DNA of 17,495 nt from an uncultured Lachnospiraceae bacterium (lineage in GTDB: Bacteria; Bacillota; Clostridia; Lachnospirales; Lachnospiraceae). The DNA lies in NCBI GenBank assembly GCA_902489645.1, contig CABUAW010000052.1, positions 1 to 17,495 on the forward strand, read 5' to 3'. The position numbers were made by a program, and so were the translations under genes. The stretch's first letter is position 1, and each line of letters opens with the position of its first letter. The notes below the pieces were generated by a model. It was given only the letters and a program-made list of their open reading frames with translations, had not been told where the DNA came from and did no database searches. Shown piece by piece: positions 6,755 through 14,214 of this stretch.

Positions 6755-8726
6755 ACTTGCATTGAGAAATGTCCGCCGTCAGATTGGAAATTATTTTATA
6801 TATTTTATGACCGTATCCATGACCGTCGCCCTGCTGTTTGCGGTGAATAATATTATTTTTGATGAGGAAATCGGACGTTTTGCGGAAATTATATCCGGAT
6901 TTCGCACGGGTCTTACCGCCCTTGTCATATTTCTCTCTTTTATCGTGGCTTTTGTTCTGGGCTATGCCACGTCCTTTATGATGAAATTGAGAAAAAGGGA
7001 ATTTGGAACCTATTTGACATTGGGAATGACCCGCCGCAATATTCTGACGCTGTTTGTATCAGAGACAATGCTTATCTGCCTTGGGGCTCTGGGGCTGGGG
7101 CTTGGACTTGGACTGGTCATTTACCAGGGACTGATGGCGATTATGATGAACTTAATGGAAATGGAATTTGCCTTATCCGCCTATTCTTTGAAAGGCATGC
7201 TTTTTACGATAGTATTAGTCGTCGCCATTTTTATTCTTTCCTCCCTGACTTCGACGGTTTATTTAAAACGGGTCAGTATTTATGATTTGATTCACGGGGA
7301 TAAAAAGGTAGAAAAAAAGGTGAAGCATCCAAAACTGTGGCTGCTCATCACATTGGCGTCCCTGGCCCTGATTATCGGAAGCTGTATCGTTTTTAACCGG
7401 GAATGTGAAGCGATAATTCTCAAAGGCGCTGCGGCCACCCGAATGATGGAGGCGTTGATGGCTCTGGGTGTGGGGATTATTCTTTTTCATGTCGGTTTGG
7501 CCAGGAGTGTGGTATATATTTTGCTGGGAAATCAACATTTGTGCAGCCGGGGAACCAATATCTTCGTTCTCAGACAGTTATCGGGAACCCTGGGGAGTAA
7601 CTCGGTAATGATTGGCTTCCTGGCTTTTCTTTTAACTTTTTCTGTGATTGGTTCCAATGTATCATTTATGCAGAGAGTCAGTCAGGAAGTTGCATTGAAA
7701 CAGGATTATCCATATGATATTACTTACTATGAAAATCTTTATGAAGATAAAACGGGTCAAGAAATATCTTTGGACGAAGCGGAGCGGACGATTCAGAAAT
7801 ATACGACGATTGAGAATCAGATGGATTACAGGATTTATACATCAAAAAAATCCGATTTTTATGATTGTACGGACTGGTCCGGGGATGGTTATGGCGGATT
7901 GACGGATTCTTTTATGTCTGTCAGTGACTTTAATAAAATTTGCGAACCTCTTGGGTATGAACCTCTCCGGCTTGACAATGAATATGTGATTATTGCAAAT
8001 TTGCCGGAGGTTCTCCGGTTTGAGTGGAAAGATTTTGTATTTGAGTGGGATGGTATGGATTATTCCTGCAAAGATTGTTCGGCGGACTATCCGGTATTCT
8101 GTTATATGTACTTTTATGTTGTTGTCCCGGACCGGGTGGTGGAGACGATGAACATAGAGACGAATTACAGGGTTTACGATGTAAAGGATGGCCGGTATGA
8201 TGCGGAGGGGCTCCGTAAGGACCTGAGTTATCCTTATGAAGAGACCTATATGGGCGAAACCTATACGGTCGAGAGGAACGATTTCAGAATCAGGGAATAT
8301 AGCCGTCAGGCTGAAAATAGTTCTTCGGCTATTTTGGTTATCGGAGTCCTGGTCGTGTCCATGATTTTTCTCTTTCTTGCCATGGCCATTCTGGCCTTAA
8401 AAACCCTGTCGGGAATTTCGGAGGACCGGCGCAGATACCAGATTCTTTTCCGGCTGGGAGTCGGTGAGCGGCAGCAGGGAAGGACCCTGTTCCGGCAGAC
8501 CTTTTATTTCTTCTTAATGCCTTTTCTGGCGTCGGTTTTTATGAGTTTTCCAACGGCCCTGATATGCGACCATATAATGATAATGAACGGCTTTGAAAGC
8601 GTAACGTTTCAGGTATATGGGGTTTCGGCGGCCATTGTCCTGGTCATGACGATGGTGTATATCCTTTATTATATGGCGGCCTATCTCATTGCAAAACGGA
8701 CCATCGTTCAAATTCAAAATTGTTGA
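6744..8726 (+). CDS. FtsX-type ABC permease, BceB-like
   Basis: A 660-residue permease with the BceB layout. It has an N-terminal helix (about 17-38), a helix pair with the FtsX-type cytoplasmic block (REFGTYLTLGMTRRNI, about 86-100), further helices to about residue 305, a large extracellular domain of roughly 210 residues (about 311-525), and three C-terminal helices. The extracellular domain between helices 7 and 8 sets ligand specificity in this family and is rich in Tyr, Asp and Glu here. The ATG at 6744 is preceded by GGGAGGTGA; an in-frame GTG at 6735 falls inside that ribosome site and is less likely. The gene overlaps the ATPase gene by 11 bp. With the ATPase it should form the peptide-sensing and detoxification complex for the upstream kinase. 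Confidence 0.93.
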   Translation: MLSKLALRNVRRQIGNYFIYFMTVSMTVALLFAVNNIIFDEEIGRFAEIISGFRTGLTALVIFLSFIVAFVLGYATSFMMKLRKREFGTYLTLGMTRRNILTLFVSETMLICLGALGLGLGLGLVIYQGLMAIMMNLMEMEFALSAYSLKGMLFTIVLVVAIFILSSLTSTVYLKRVSIYDLIHGDKKVEKKVKHPKLWLLITLASLALIIGSCIVFNRECEAIILKGAAATRMMEALMALGVGIILFHVGLARSVVYILLGNQHLCSRGTNIFVLRQLSGTLGSNSVMIGFLAFLLTFSVIGSNVSFMQRVSQEVALKQDYPYDITYYENLYEDKTGQEISLDEAERTIQKYTTIENQMDYRIYTSKKSDFYDCTDWSGDGYGGLTDSFMSVSDFNKICEPLGYEPLRLDNEYVIIANLPEVLRFEWKDFVFEWDGMDYSCKDCSADYPVFCYMYFYVVVPDRVVETMNIETNYRVYDVKDGRYDAEGLRKDLSYPYEETYMGETYTVERNDFRIREYSRQAENSSSAILVIGVLVVSMIFLFLAMAILALKTLSGISEDRRRYQILFRLGVGERQQGRTLFRQTFYFFLMPFLASVFMSFPTALICDHIMIMNGFESVTFQVYGVSAAIVLVMTMVYILYYMAAYLIAKRTIVQIQNC

Positions 8727-8729
8727 AGA

Positions 8730-8741
8730 TTAAACGTTTAC
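8730..8741 (+). promoter_or_regulatory. LacI-type operator-like site upstream of the als regulator (distal)
   Basis: TTAAACGTTTAC contains the perfect palindrome TAAACGTTTA with a central CG, close to the GTAAACGTTTAC form typical of LacI/GalR operators. It matches the proximal site's 12-base core at 10 of 12 positions. It lies just after the permease stop, with its centre 163 bp upstream of the proximal site. Confidence 0.4.
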
Positions 8742-8802
8742 TTGTTCAAATAATACGATAATTTTGAATATCAATTTTATTTTCATATAAGATATGCACA
8801 AA

Positions 8803-8828
8803 AAAAGCGGCAATTTATTGCCGCTTTT
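8803..8828 (+). terminator. Rho-independent terminator after the Bce-like operon
   Basis: AAAAGCGGCAA, loop TTTA, then TTGCCGCTTTT form a perfect 11-bp stem. The A-tract on one side and T-tract on the other allow it to work in both directions. Confidence 0.88.
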
Positions 8829-8848
8829 GTAGAAAAAACCAAAATCTA

Positions 8849-8877
8849 TTGACAGTGATAGGCGAGAGTTATATACT
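8849..8877 (+). promoter_or_regulatory. Promoter of the LacI-regulator/als operon
   Basis: TTGACA (8849-8854), a 17-base spacer and TATACT (8872-8877) make a near-consensus SigA-type promoter. The predicted start is near 8884, immediately before the proximal operator. Confidence 0.88.
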
Positions 8878-8889
8878 AGATACAGGGTG

Positions 8890-8907
8890 TACGTAAACCT
8901 TTACGTA
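8890..8907 (+). promoter_or_regulatory. Proximal operator for the LacI-family regulator
   Basis: An 18-base inverted repeat, TACGTAAA-CC-TTTACGTA, perfect in its 8-base arms. Its core GTAAACCTTTAC is the common LacI-family operator GTAAACGTTTAC with CC in place of CG at the centre. It lies a few bases after the predicted transcription start, where bound repressor would block initiation. It is followed by the ribosome site and ATG of the regulator, so autoregulation is expected. Confidence 0.75.
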
Positions 8908-8929
8908 ACTATTGAAAAGAGGTGGCAGA

Positions 8930-9925
8930 ATGGAAGGAAAAAAAGTATCGATTATAGATGTGGCGAGGAAAGCCGGAGTTTCCACTGCCACGGTATCGAG
9001 AGTTGTCAATCAGCTTGGCGGCTATTCAAAAGAAACAGAAAGTAAAGTTCTTCAGACGATTAAAGAATGTGGCTTTCGGCCAAATGTGAACGCCATCGGG
9101 CTTCGCACACGGCGCAGCCGCAGCGTGGGCGTTATTGTCCCGGATATAACGAATGAATTCTTTGCTAAGATTGTGCGGACCCTGGATATCTTTTTTGTCA
9201 AATATAATTATTCCGTGCTGATTTGTGATTCAAATGAAGACCCGGAATTGGAGGAACGGCATATTCAGGATATGTTTGATAAAAATGTGGACGGATTGAT
9301 TTATGTTTCGGGGATGGAGGCCATCAGTCCTCTGGTAAAAAAACCGAGAGTGCCGGTGGTGTTTATTGACCGCTCGCCGAAAAATGCGGAATTTATCGTT
9401 CAGTCAGATAATTATCAGGGCGGCTATCTGGCCGGAATAGAGTTGTGTGAAAAGGGCTGTACAAGACCTCTGTTGATTCGGGATTTTCGCATGGCGTCGA
9501 CAATTCAGCAGCGCAGAAACGGATTTTTGGACGCGCTGGCTGAGTATGGGAAAACCTGCGAAGGGGATTTTGAGCTTACAATTTTACCGGATTATAAATC
9601 GGCCAAGGAAAAGGTTTCCGATTTTTTGAGTGAAAAGGGATGTTGCTTTGACGGCATTTTTACAACAAACGATATGATGGCGCTCGGAGCCATGCACGCG
9701 TTGGCTGAGGCCGGCTATAGCGTGCCGGGGCAGGTGAAGATTGTCGGATTTGATAACGTGTCATTGTCAGAATTTTGCAATCCGCCGATGACAACCATAG
9801 CCCAGAATACGGAGCAGATGGCGCTGGCCGCCGGAGAAGCGCTGCTTAAGCTTATTCGCAAGGAACCGATTGACCAGAAAGAATATGTGGTTCCGGTGCA
9901 TCTGGAAGTCAGGAATACAACGTAA
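8930..9925 (+). CDS. LacI-family transcriptional regulator of the als operon
   Basis: A 331-residue LacI/GalR regulator. The N-terminal helix-turn-helix is clear (VSIIDVARKAGVSTATVSRVVN, about 6-27), followed by the hinge and a periplasmic-binding-protein-like effector domain starting at VGVIVPDITNEFF and containing FTTNDMMALGAMHAL and KIVGFDNVSLSEF. The ATG at 8930 is preceded by AAAGAGGTGG; the in-frame TTG at 8912 lies upstream of that site and is rejected. Being first in the operon, behind a strong promoter with an operator over the start region, it is probably an autoregulated repressor relieved by allose, allulose or a phosphorylated intermediate. This differs from E. coli, where the als operon regulator belongs to the RpiR family. 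Confidence 0.92.
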   Translation: MEGKKVSIIDVARKAGVSTATVSRVVNQLGGYSKETESKVLQTIKECGFRPNVNAIGLRTRRSRSVGVIVPDITNEFFAKIVRTLDIFFVKYNYSVLICDSNEDPELEERHIQDMFDKNVDGLIYVSGMEAISPLVKKPRVPVVFIDRSPKNAEFIVQSDNYQGGYLAGIELCEKGCTRPLLIRDFRMASTIQQRRNGFLDALAEYGKTCEGDFELTILPDYKSAKEKVSDFLSEKGCCFDGIFTTNDMMALGAMHALAEAGYSVPGQVKIVGFDNVSLSEFCNPPMTTIAQNTEQMALAAGEALLKLIRKEPIDQKEYVVPVHLEVRNTT

Positions 9926-9990
9926 TTAACGGACATTATTTGAATGGACATAAATAGAGTAACCCGTAAACGAAGAAAAAGGAGGATTCT

Positions 9991-11508
9991 ATGCAAACAT
10001 TAGTCAAAATGGAAGGCATTACCAAAGAATTTCCTGGCGTCAAAGCCCTTGACAATATTTCTTTGGAGATTAATGCAGGTGAAGTGCATATCCTGTTGGG
10101 GGAAAATGGTGCAGGGAAATCCACGCTAATGAAAATTCTCAGTGGCGTTTATACACCGACGTCAGGGAAAATTATTGTTAAAGGAAAAGAATATTCGAAA
10201 CTGACACCTCAGGATTCTTACGATTTGGGTATCAGCATTATTTATCAGGAATTGAGCGTTATCAATGAACTGTCGATTCTTGAAAATCTTTTTGTCGGCA
10301 AGCTGCCGACAAAGAAAGCGGGAATTATTCCGGTTGTCGATTATGCCAAAATGAAAGAAATTGCCAGTGAAGTGTTGGGTAAGGTCGGCGTTCACAGGGA
10401 CCCGAATCTTTTCGTTGAGAAAATAAGTATTTCAGAGAAACAGCAGGTCGAAATCGCCAAAGCTCTGGCTTCAAAAGCCGATGTGATTATCATGGATGAG
10501 CCGACCACATCTTTGACGACCTCGGAGACAGAGCATTTATTTGAGATTATACGTCAGTTGAAGGCGGAGGGCAAAGGCATTGTCTATATCAGTCATAAGA
10601 TGAAGGAAATCAAAGAAATCGGCGACAGAGTGACGGTCTTAAAGGATGGTACCTATGTTGGAACCCGGAATGTGGCGGATGTTGAAGTCGACGATTTGGT
10701 AGCCATGATGGTTGGCCGGAAGATTCAGGGTACATATTTAAATGAAGAATGTCAGGATTTTTCGAATGAACCGGTGTTCTTTGAGGTAAAGAATATTTCC
10801 AGAAAAGACCAGAAGGTAAAAAATGTGTCCTTCCAGCTTCATAAAGGTGAGATTCTTGGCTTTGCCGGCCTGGTTGGTTCGGGTCGAAGCGAGCTGATGA
10901 ATGCGATTTTTGGTGCGGAGCCGAAATCCGAAGGTCAGATTTTTATGGAAGGCAAAGAACTGAAAATCAGTAATCCGTATCAGGCAATCAAGAGCGGCCT
11001 CGGTATGGTTACGGAAAACCGCCGTGAGACGGGGTTCCTTGATAACTTTGATATTAAACAGAATATTTCCATTGTCCCTTATATTAAAGAGTCCGGTGGA
11101 AATGGTGTCATTGGTTTGACGGATGACAAAAAAGAAATTGAGTATGCCAATCAGCAGTGTTCAGATATTCGTGTAAAGATGCGGGATATTAACCAGAATA
11201 TTACCGAACTTTCCGGTGGTAATCAGCAGAAGGTTATCCTTGGTAAATGGCTGGCGGCCGAAAGTAAGCTTATTATTTTCGATGAGCCGACGAAGGGTAT
11301 TGACGTAGGCAGTAAGAGTGAGATTTATGTTCTTATGCGTAAGCTGGCCAATGAAGGCAAGGGTGTACTGGTGGTATCTTCCGAACTTCCGGAATTGCTT
11401 TCCGTATGTGATACGATAGCTGTTTTCCGTGAGGGTGAAATCCGTGGAGTTTTCAAAAACTCGGAAGCAACGGAAGAGAAGATTGTAAAAACATCGACAG
11501 GCGAATAG
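9991..11508 (+). CDS. alsA: Sugar ABC transporter ATP-binding protein, D-allose type (AlsA/RbsA family)
   Basis: A 505-residue tandem ATPase of the carbohydrate-uptake-2 family. The first half has Walker A GENGAGKST (38-46), a degenerate signature (SISEKQQVEIAKAL) and Walker B VIIMDEPTTSL. The second half has a degenerate P-loop (GLVGSGRSE), the signature LSGGNQQKV and Walker B LIIFDEPTKGID. This pairing of unequal halves is normal for RbsA/AlsA proteins. It drives sugar import through the adjacent permease. The ATG follows AAAGGAGG. It lies 65 bp after the regulator, a gap holding a possible operator half-site but no strong promoter. RbsA, AlsA and XylG are hard to tell apart by sequence; the allose assignment rests on the alsE, alsK and alsB-like neighbours. 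Confidence 0.9.
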   Translation: MQTLVKMEGITKEFPGVKALDNISLEINAGEVHILLGENGAGKSTLMKILSGVYTPTSGKIIVKGKEYSKLTPQDSYDLGISIIYQELSVINELSILENLFVGKLPTKKAGIIPVVDYAKMKEIASEVLGKVGVHRDPNLFVEKISISEKQQVEIAKALASKADVIIMDEPTTSLTTSETEHLFEIIRQLKAEGKGIVYISHKMKEIKEIGDRVTVLKDGTYVGTRNVADVEVDDLVAMMVGRKIQGTYLNEECQDFSNEPVFFEVKNISRKDQKVKNVSFQLHKGEILGFAGLVGSGRSELMNAIFGAEPKSEGQIFMEGKELKISNPYQAIKSGLGMVTENRRETGFLDNFDIKQNISIVPYIKESGGNGVIGLTDDKKEIEYANQQCSDIRVKMRDINQNITELSGGNQQKVILGKWLAAESKLIIFDEPTKGIDVGSKSEIYVLMRKLANEGKGVLVVSSELPELLSVCDTIAVFREGEIRGVFKNSEATEEKIVKTSTGE

Positions 11509-11526
11509 AAAAAGGAGATTGAAACG

Positions 11527-12489
11527 ATGAGCGAAAATAATGCAAAGAAAAAAATGTCATTCGGCGAAGCGTGGCAGAAATTTGGTACTATTGGTATCTT
11601 TGTTTTGTTATTGGTTATTCTGGCGGTTATTAAACCAAGCAGCGTATTTAGCACAAGCAGCGTACCGCAGATTTTGAAACAGAGTTCGGTAAATATTCTT
11701 CTGGCCCTTGGCGAGTTCTTCGCCATCCTGATTGCCGGTATTGATTTGTCCATTGGCTCTGTGGCGGCGCTGACCGGACTTTTTGCCGCGAAAATGATGA
11801 TTAGCGGCGTTCCCGTACCGCTTGCAATTATTGCATGTATTTTATTAGGTACGTTATTCGGATTTGTCAATGGTATGCTTGTAAATAAGACGGGGCTTCA
11901 TCCGTTTATTGTTACACTGGGTACCCAGTCCATTTACCGCGGCGTGACCCTTGTATTATCCAATTCCCGTTCCGTATACGGGTTCCCGGTATCCTTTACT
12001 TCGTTGATGAGCGGCAGTATCATCGGTATTCCGATTCCGGTTATCATCGCTTTGATTGCGGCGGTAATTCTCTGGTTCGTCACAACAAAATGCAAGGTTG
12101 GACGCAACATCTACGCTTTGGGCGGTAATATTGATGCAGCCTGGTATTCGGGTATCAATGTAAACCTTCACCGTTTAATCGTATTCATGATTTCCGGTAC
12201 ATGCGCCGGTCTGGCCGGCGTCGTACTTCTGGGACGTGTAGGCGCGGCGGAACCGGCGGCCGGAACAGGTTTTGAAACCTACGCCATTGCTGCTTCCGTT
12301 ATCGGCGGTACAAGCTTTATGGGTGGTAAAGGTAAAATCCCGGGCGTTGTTGTCGGCGGCCTGATTATCGGTCTGATTAACTATGCTATGACGGCGTTGA
12401 CACTGCCTTCCACATATCAGCAGATTGTGATGGGCGCGCTGATTATTATTGCCGTAACTATCGATACGGTTGTCGGAAGAAAATCCTGA
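11527..12489 (+). CDS. alsC: Sugar ABC transporter permease, D-allose type (AlsC/RbsC family)
   Basis: A 320-residue integral membrane protein of the RbsC/AlsC family with about eight to ten hydrophobic helices. The family-typical segment FAILIAGIDLSIGSVAALTG occurs early (about residues 62-81), and the late ASVIGGTSFMGGKG loop likely contacts the ATPase. It probably forms a homodimeric channel energised by AlsA and fed by the AlsB lipoprotein. The ATG at 11527 has AAAAGGAG upstream, and the gene follows alsA after 18 bp. Permease sequence alone does not define the sugar; the operon does. Confidence 0.9.
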   Translation: MSENNAKKKMSFGEAWQKFGTIGIFVLLLVILAVIKPSSVFSTSSVPQILKQSSVNILLALGEFFAILIAGIDLSIGSVAALTGLFAAKMMISGVPVPLAIIACILLGTLFGFVNGMLVNKTGLHPFIVTLGTQSIYRGVTLVLSNSRSVYGFPVSFTSLMSGSIIGIPIPVIIALIAAVILWFVTTKCKVGRNIYALGGNIDAAWYSGINVNLHRLIVFMISGTCAGLAGVVLLGRVGAAEPAAGTGFETYAIAASVIGGTSFMGGKGKIPGVVVGGLIIGLINYAMTALTLPSTYQQIVMGALIIIAVTIDTVVGRKS

Positions 12490-12551
12490 TGCGGTATCGT
12501 AAAAATATAAGTGATTTATAAAAATAGACATCATTAAGGAGGACTGTAGTT

Positions 12552-13229
12552 ATGAAACCATTATTTAATCCTTCTTTGATGTGCATGGATTTATTGAACA
12601 TCAAAGAACAGATAGAAATTTTAAATGAAAGAGCAGATATGTACCATGTGGATATCATGGACGGCCATTTTGTTAAGAACATTACATTATCGCCGGATTT
12701 TGTGAAAGCTATCAGCAAGGTCGTTAAGATTCCGATGGATTGTCATTTGATGGTCACAGACCCGGACGATTATATTGAAAGTCTGGCCAAAGCCGGCGCC
12801 GGATATATCTGTCCCCATGCGGAGACGATTAACTCAGATGCTTTCCGCATTATTAATAAAATCCGTGCCAATGGATGTAAAGTCGGCGTCGTTTTAAATC
12901 CGGCAACGCCATTATCCTACATACAGCATTACATCCATCTGGTTGATAAGATTACGATTATGAGTGTGGACCCTGGATTTGCCGGTCAGCCATTTATCCG
13001 CGAGATGCTGGATAAGATTGCCGAAGCAAAACGTCTGAAGGAAGAGAAGGGCTATAAATACATTATCGAAGTCGACGGTTCCTGCAATGCAGGTACGTTT
13101 AAGGAACTGGCGGAAGCCGGAACCGAATGTTTTATTGTAGGTACTTCCGGACTTTTTAATCTGGATGCGGATTTAACTGTTGCATGGGATAAAATGATAG
13201 AGAATTTCAATGCCTGTGTAAATGCTTAA
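12552..13229 (+). CDS. alsE: D-allulose-6-phosphate 3-epimerase
   Basis: A 225-residue TIM-barrel epimerase that interconverts D-allulose 6-phosphate and D-fructose 6-phosphate, delivering the sugar to glycolysis. Family residues are visible: S8 (NPSLMCMD), H32 and D34 (YHVDIMDGHF), H65 (DCHLMV) and D175 (EVDGSCN). The histidine and aspartate positions bind the metal, with the two aspartates as acid/base. Several long blocks (SLMCMDLL, PGFAGQPFI-EMLDK, IVGTSGLFN) match my recollection of E. coli AlsE much more closely than ribulose-phosphate 3-epimerase (Rpe), and the neighbouring kinase and binding protein agree. A ribulose-phosphate epimerase activity is the main alternative. The ribosome site AAGGAGGA is strong. 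It sits 62 bp after alsC. Confidence 0.9.
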   Translation: MKPLFNPSLMCMDLLNIKEQIEILNERADMYHVDIMDGHFVKNITLSPDFVKAISKVVKIPMDCHLMVTDPDDYIESLAKAGAGYICPHAETINSDAFRIINKIRANGCKVGVVLNPATPLSYIQHYIHLVDKITIMSVDPGFAGQPFIREMLDKIAEAKRLKEEKGYKYIIEVDGSCNAGTFKELAEAGTECFIVGTSGLFNLDADLTVAWDKMIENFNACVNA

Positions 13230-13247
13230 ATGCGGAAAGGGTGAACG

Positions 13248-14153
13248 ATGAAGTATGTTATAGGCATTGATATCGGCGGAACAAATCTGAGAATCGGTAC
13301 GGTGGATGCACAGGGAACGCTGAAAAATTTTGAAAGAAAATCCAGCGCCCTCCTCGTAGCGGAAAATGCGGTACAAAATCTGGGAAGAGAGTTAAAATCC
13401 TACATTGACAGATATCAGCTTGAAGGGCAGATTGTAGCCGTTTCCGTAGGCGTTCCGTCGATTGTGAGTAAGGATAAAAGTTTTATTTATTCGACCCCGA
13501 ATTTAAGGGGGCTTGAAAATATTGATTTGGGAAACCTGTTAAAGGCCTATGCCAATGTTCCGGTGTTTGTTGACCGGGATGTAAATTACCTTCTGGTAAA
13601 CGATATTAAGACCCACCATCTGGACCCGGAACGGGAGCGGACGATTCTTGGGTTTTATCTGGGAACAGGTTTCGGAAATGCGGTTTACATTAACGGACAG
13701 CTTCATGTGGGCAAAAACGGCGTGGCCGGAGAACTTGGGCATATTCCGATGTATGGGATTGATGAAGTCTGTACCTGCGGCAATGTCGGCTGTTCGGAAA
13801 CGCGCTGCTCCGGAAGATACCTGAGGCATCTGGCAGATACCTGCTTTCCGGATACGGATATTTCCGAGGTGTTTGTAAAACACGGAGATGACCCGAGAAT
13901 TCTGGAATATGTAGATACTCTGGCCATACCGATGGCGGCGGAAATCAATATTCTGGACCCGGATTATGTCATCATGGCCGGCGGCGTCATGGCGATGAAG
14001 GATTTTCCGATGGAACGCCTGATATGGGCGGTGAAGGACCGGGCGAGAAAGCCGTTTCCGTCTGAAAATCTGGAGTTTGTATTCTCTAAACACACGCAGG
14101 ACAGCGGAGTCATCGGAGGGGCTTACGCCGCTTTCGACAAGTTAGCAAAATGA
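13248..14153 (+). CDS. alsK: ROK-family D-allose kinase
   Basis: A 301-residue ROK sugar kinase that should phosphorylate D-allose at C6. It has the phosphate loop GIDIGGTNLRIG (6-17), catalytic D111 in VDRDVN, the adenosine-side loop LGTGFGNAV, the sugar- and zinc-binding GELGH block (E162, H165) and the zinc motif CTCGNVGC (C175, C177, C182). The VSKDK...STPNL, RDVN and CSGRYLR segments resemble E. coli AlsK as I recall it, more than glucokinase or NagK. The ATG follows GAAAGGGTGAAC, 18 bp after alsE, consistent with one polycistron. Glucose or N-acetylmannosamine kinase activity is a less likely alternative, given the context. Confidence 0.88.
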   Translation: MKYVIGIDIGGTNLRIGTVDAQGTLKNFERKSSALLVAENAVQNLGRELKSYIDRYQLEGQIVAVSVGVPSIVSKDKSFIYSTPNLRGLENIDLGNLLKAYANVPVFVDRDVNYLLVNDIKTHHLDPERERTILGFYLGTGFGNAVYINGQLHVGKNGVAGELGHIPMYGIDEVCTCGNVGCSETRCSGRYLRHLADTCFPDTDISEVFVKHGDDPRILEYVDTLAIPMAAEINILDPDYVIMAGGVMAMKDFPMERLIWAVKDRARKPFPSENLEFVFSKHTQDSGVIGGAYAAFDKLAK

Positions 14154-14160
14154 AAAAATG

Positions 14161-14187
14161 ATATAGTTCTGTGCAAACAGTCTATAT
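14161..14187 (+). other. Hairpin with GCAA tetraloop between alsK and alsB
   Basis: ATATAG, two unpaired T, CTGT, loop GCAA, ACAG, one unpaired T, then CTATAT. The loop is a GNRA-type tetraloop. There is no T-tract, so it is not a terminator. It lies just upstream of the alsB ribosome site and could act as an mRNA processing or 5' stabilising structure. Confidence 0.4.
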
Positions 14188-14214
14188 AGAAAAGCAAAAA
14201 GGAGAGGATTAAAA

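Noticed and set aside
8764..8791. Promoter-like TTGAAT, 16-base spacer, TATAAG
   Set aside because: It lies in a very AT-rich stretch, and its transcript would start right at the terminator 8803-8828. A chance match is more likely.
9926..9954. Possible internal promoter before alsA (TTAACG, 17 bases, CATAAA)
   Set aside because: Both boxes match weakly. The short gap is adequately explained as part of the operon started at 8849-8877.
11325..11870. A 181-codon minus-strand open frame opposite alsA/alsC
   Set aside because: It spans the junction of two conserved genes on the other strand, and its Ser/Thr/Pro-rich content shows no recognisable domain.
13539..14093. A long open frame (184 codons) on the minus strand opposite alsK
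   Set aside because: It lies wholly antisense to a well-conserved kinase gene, has no family motif, and reflects the codon bias of the real gene.
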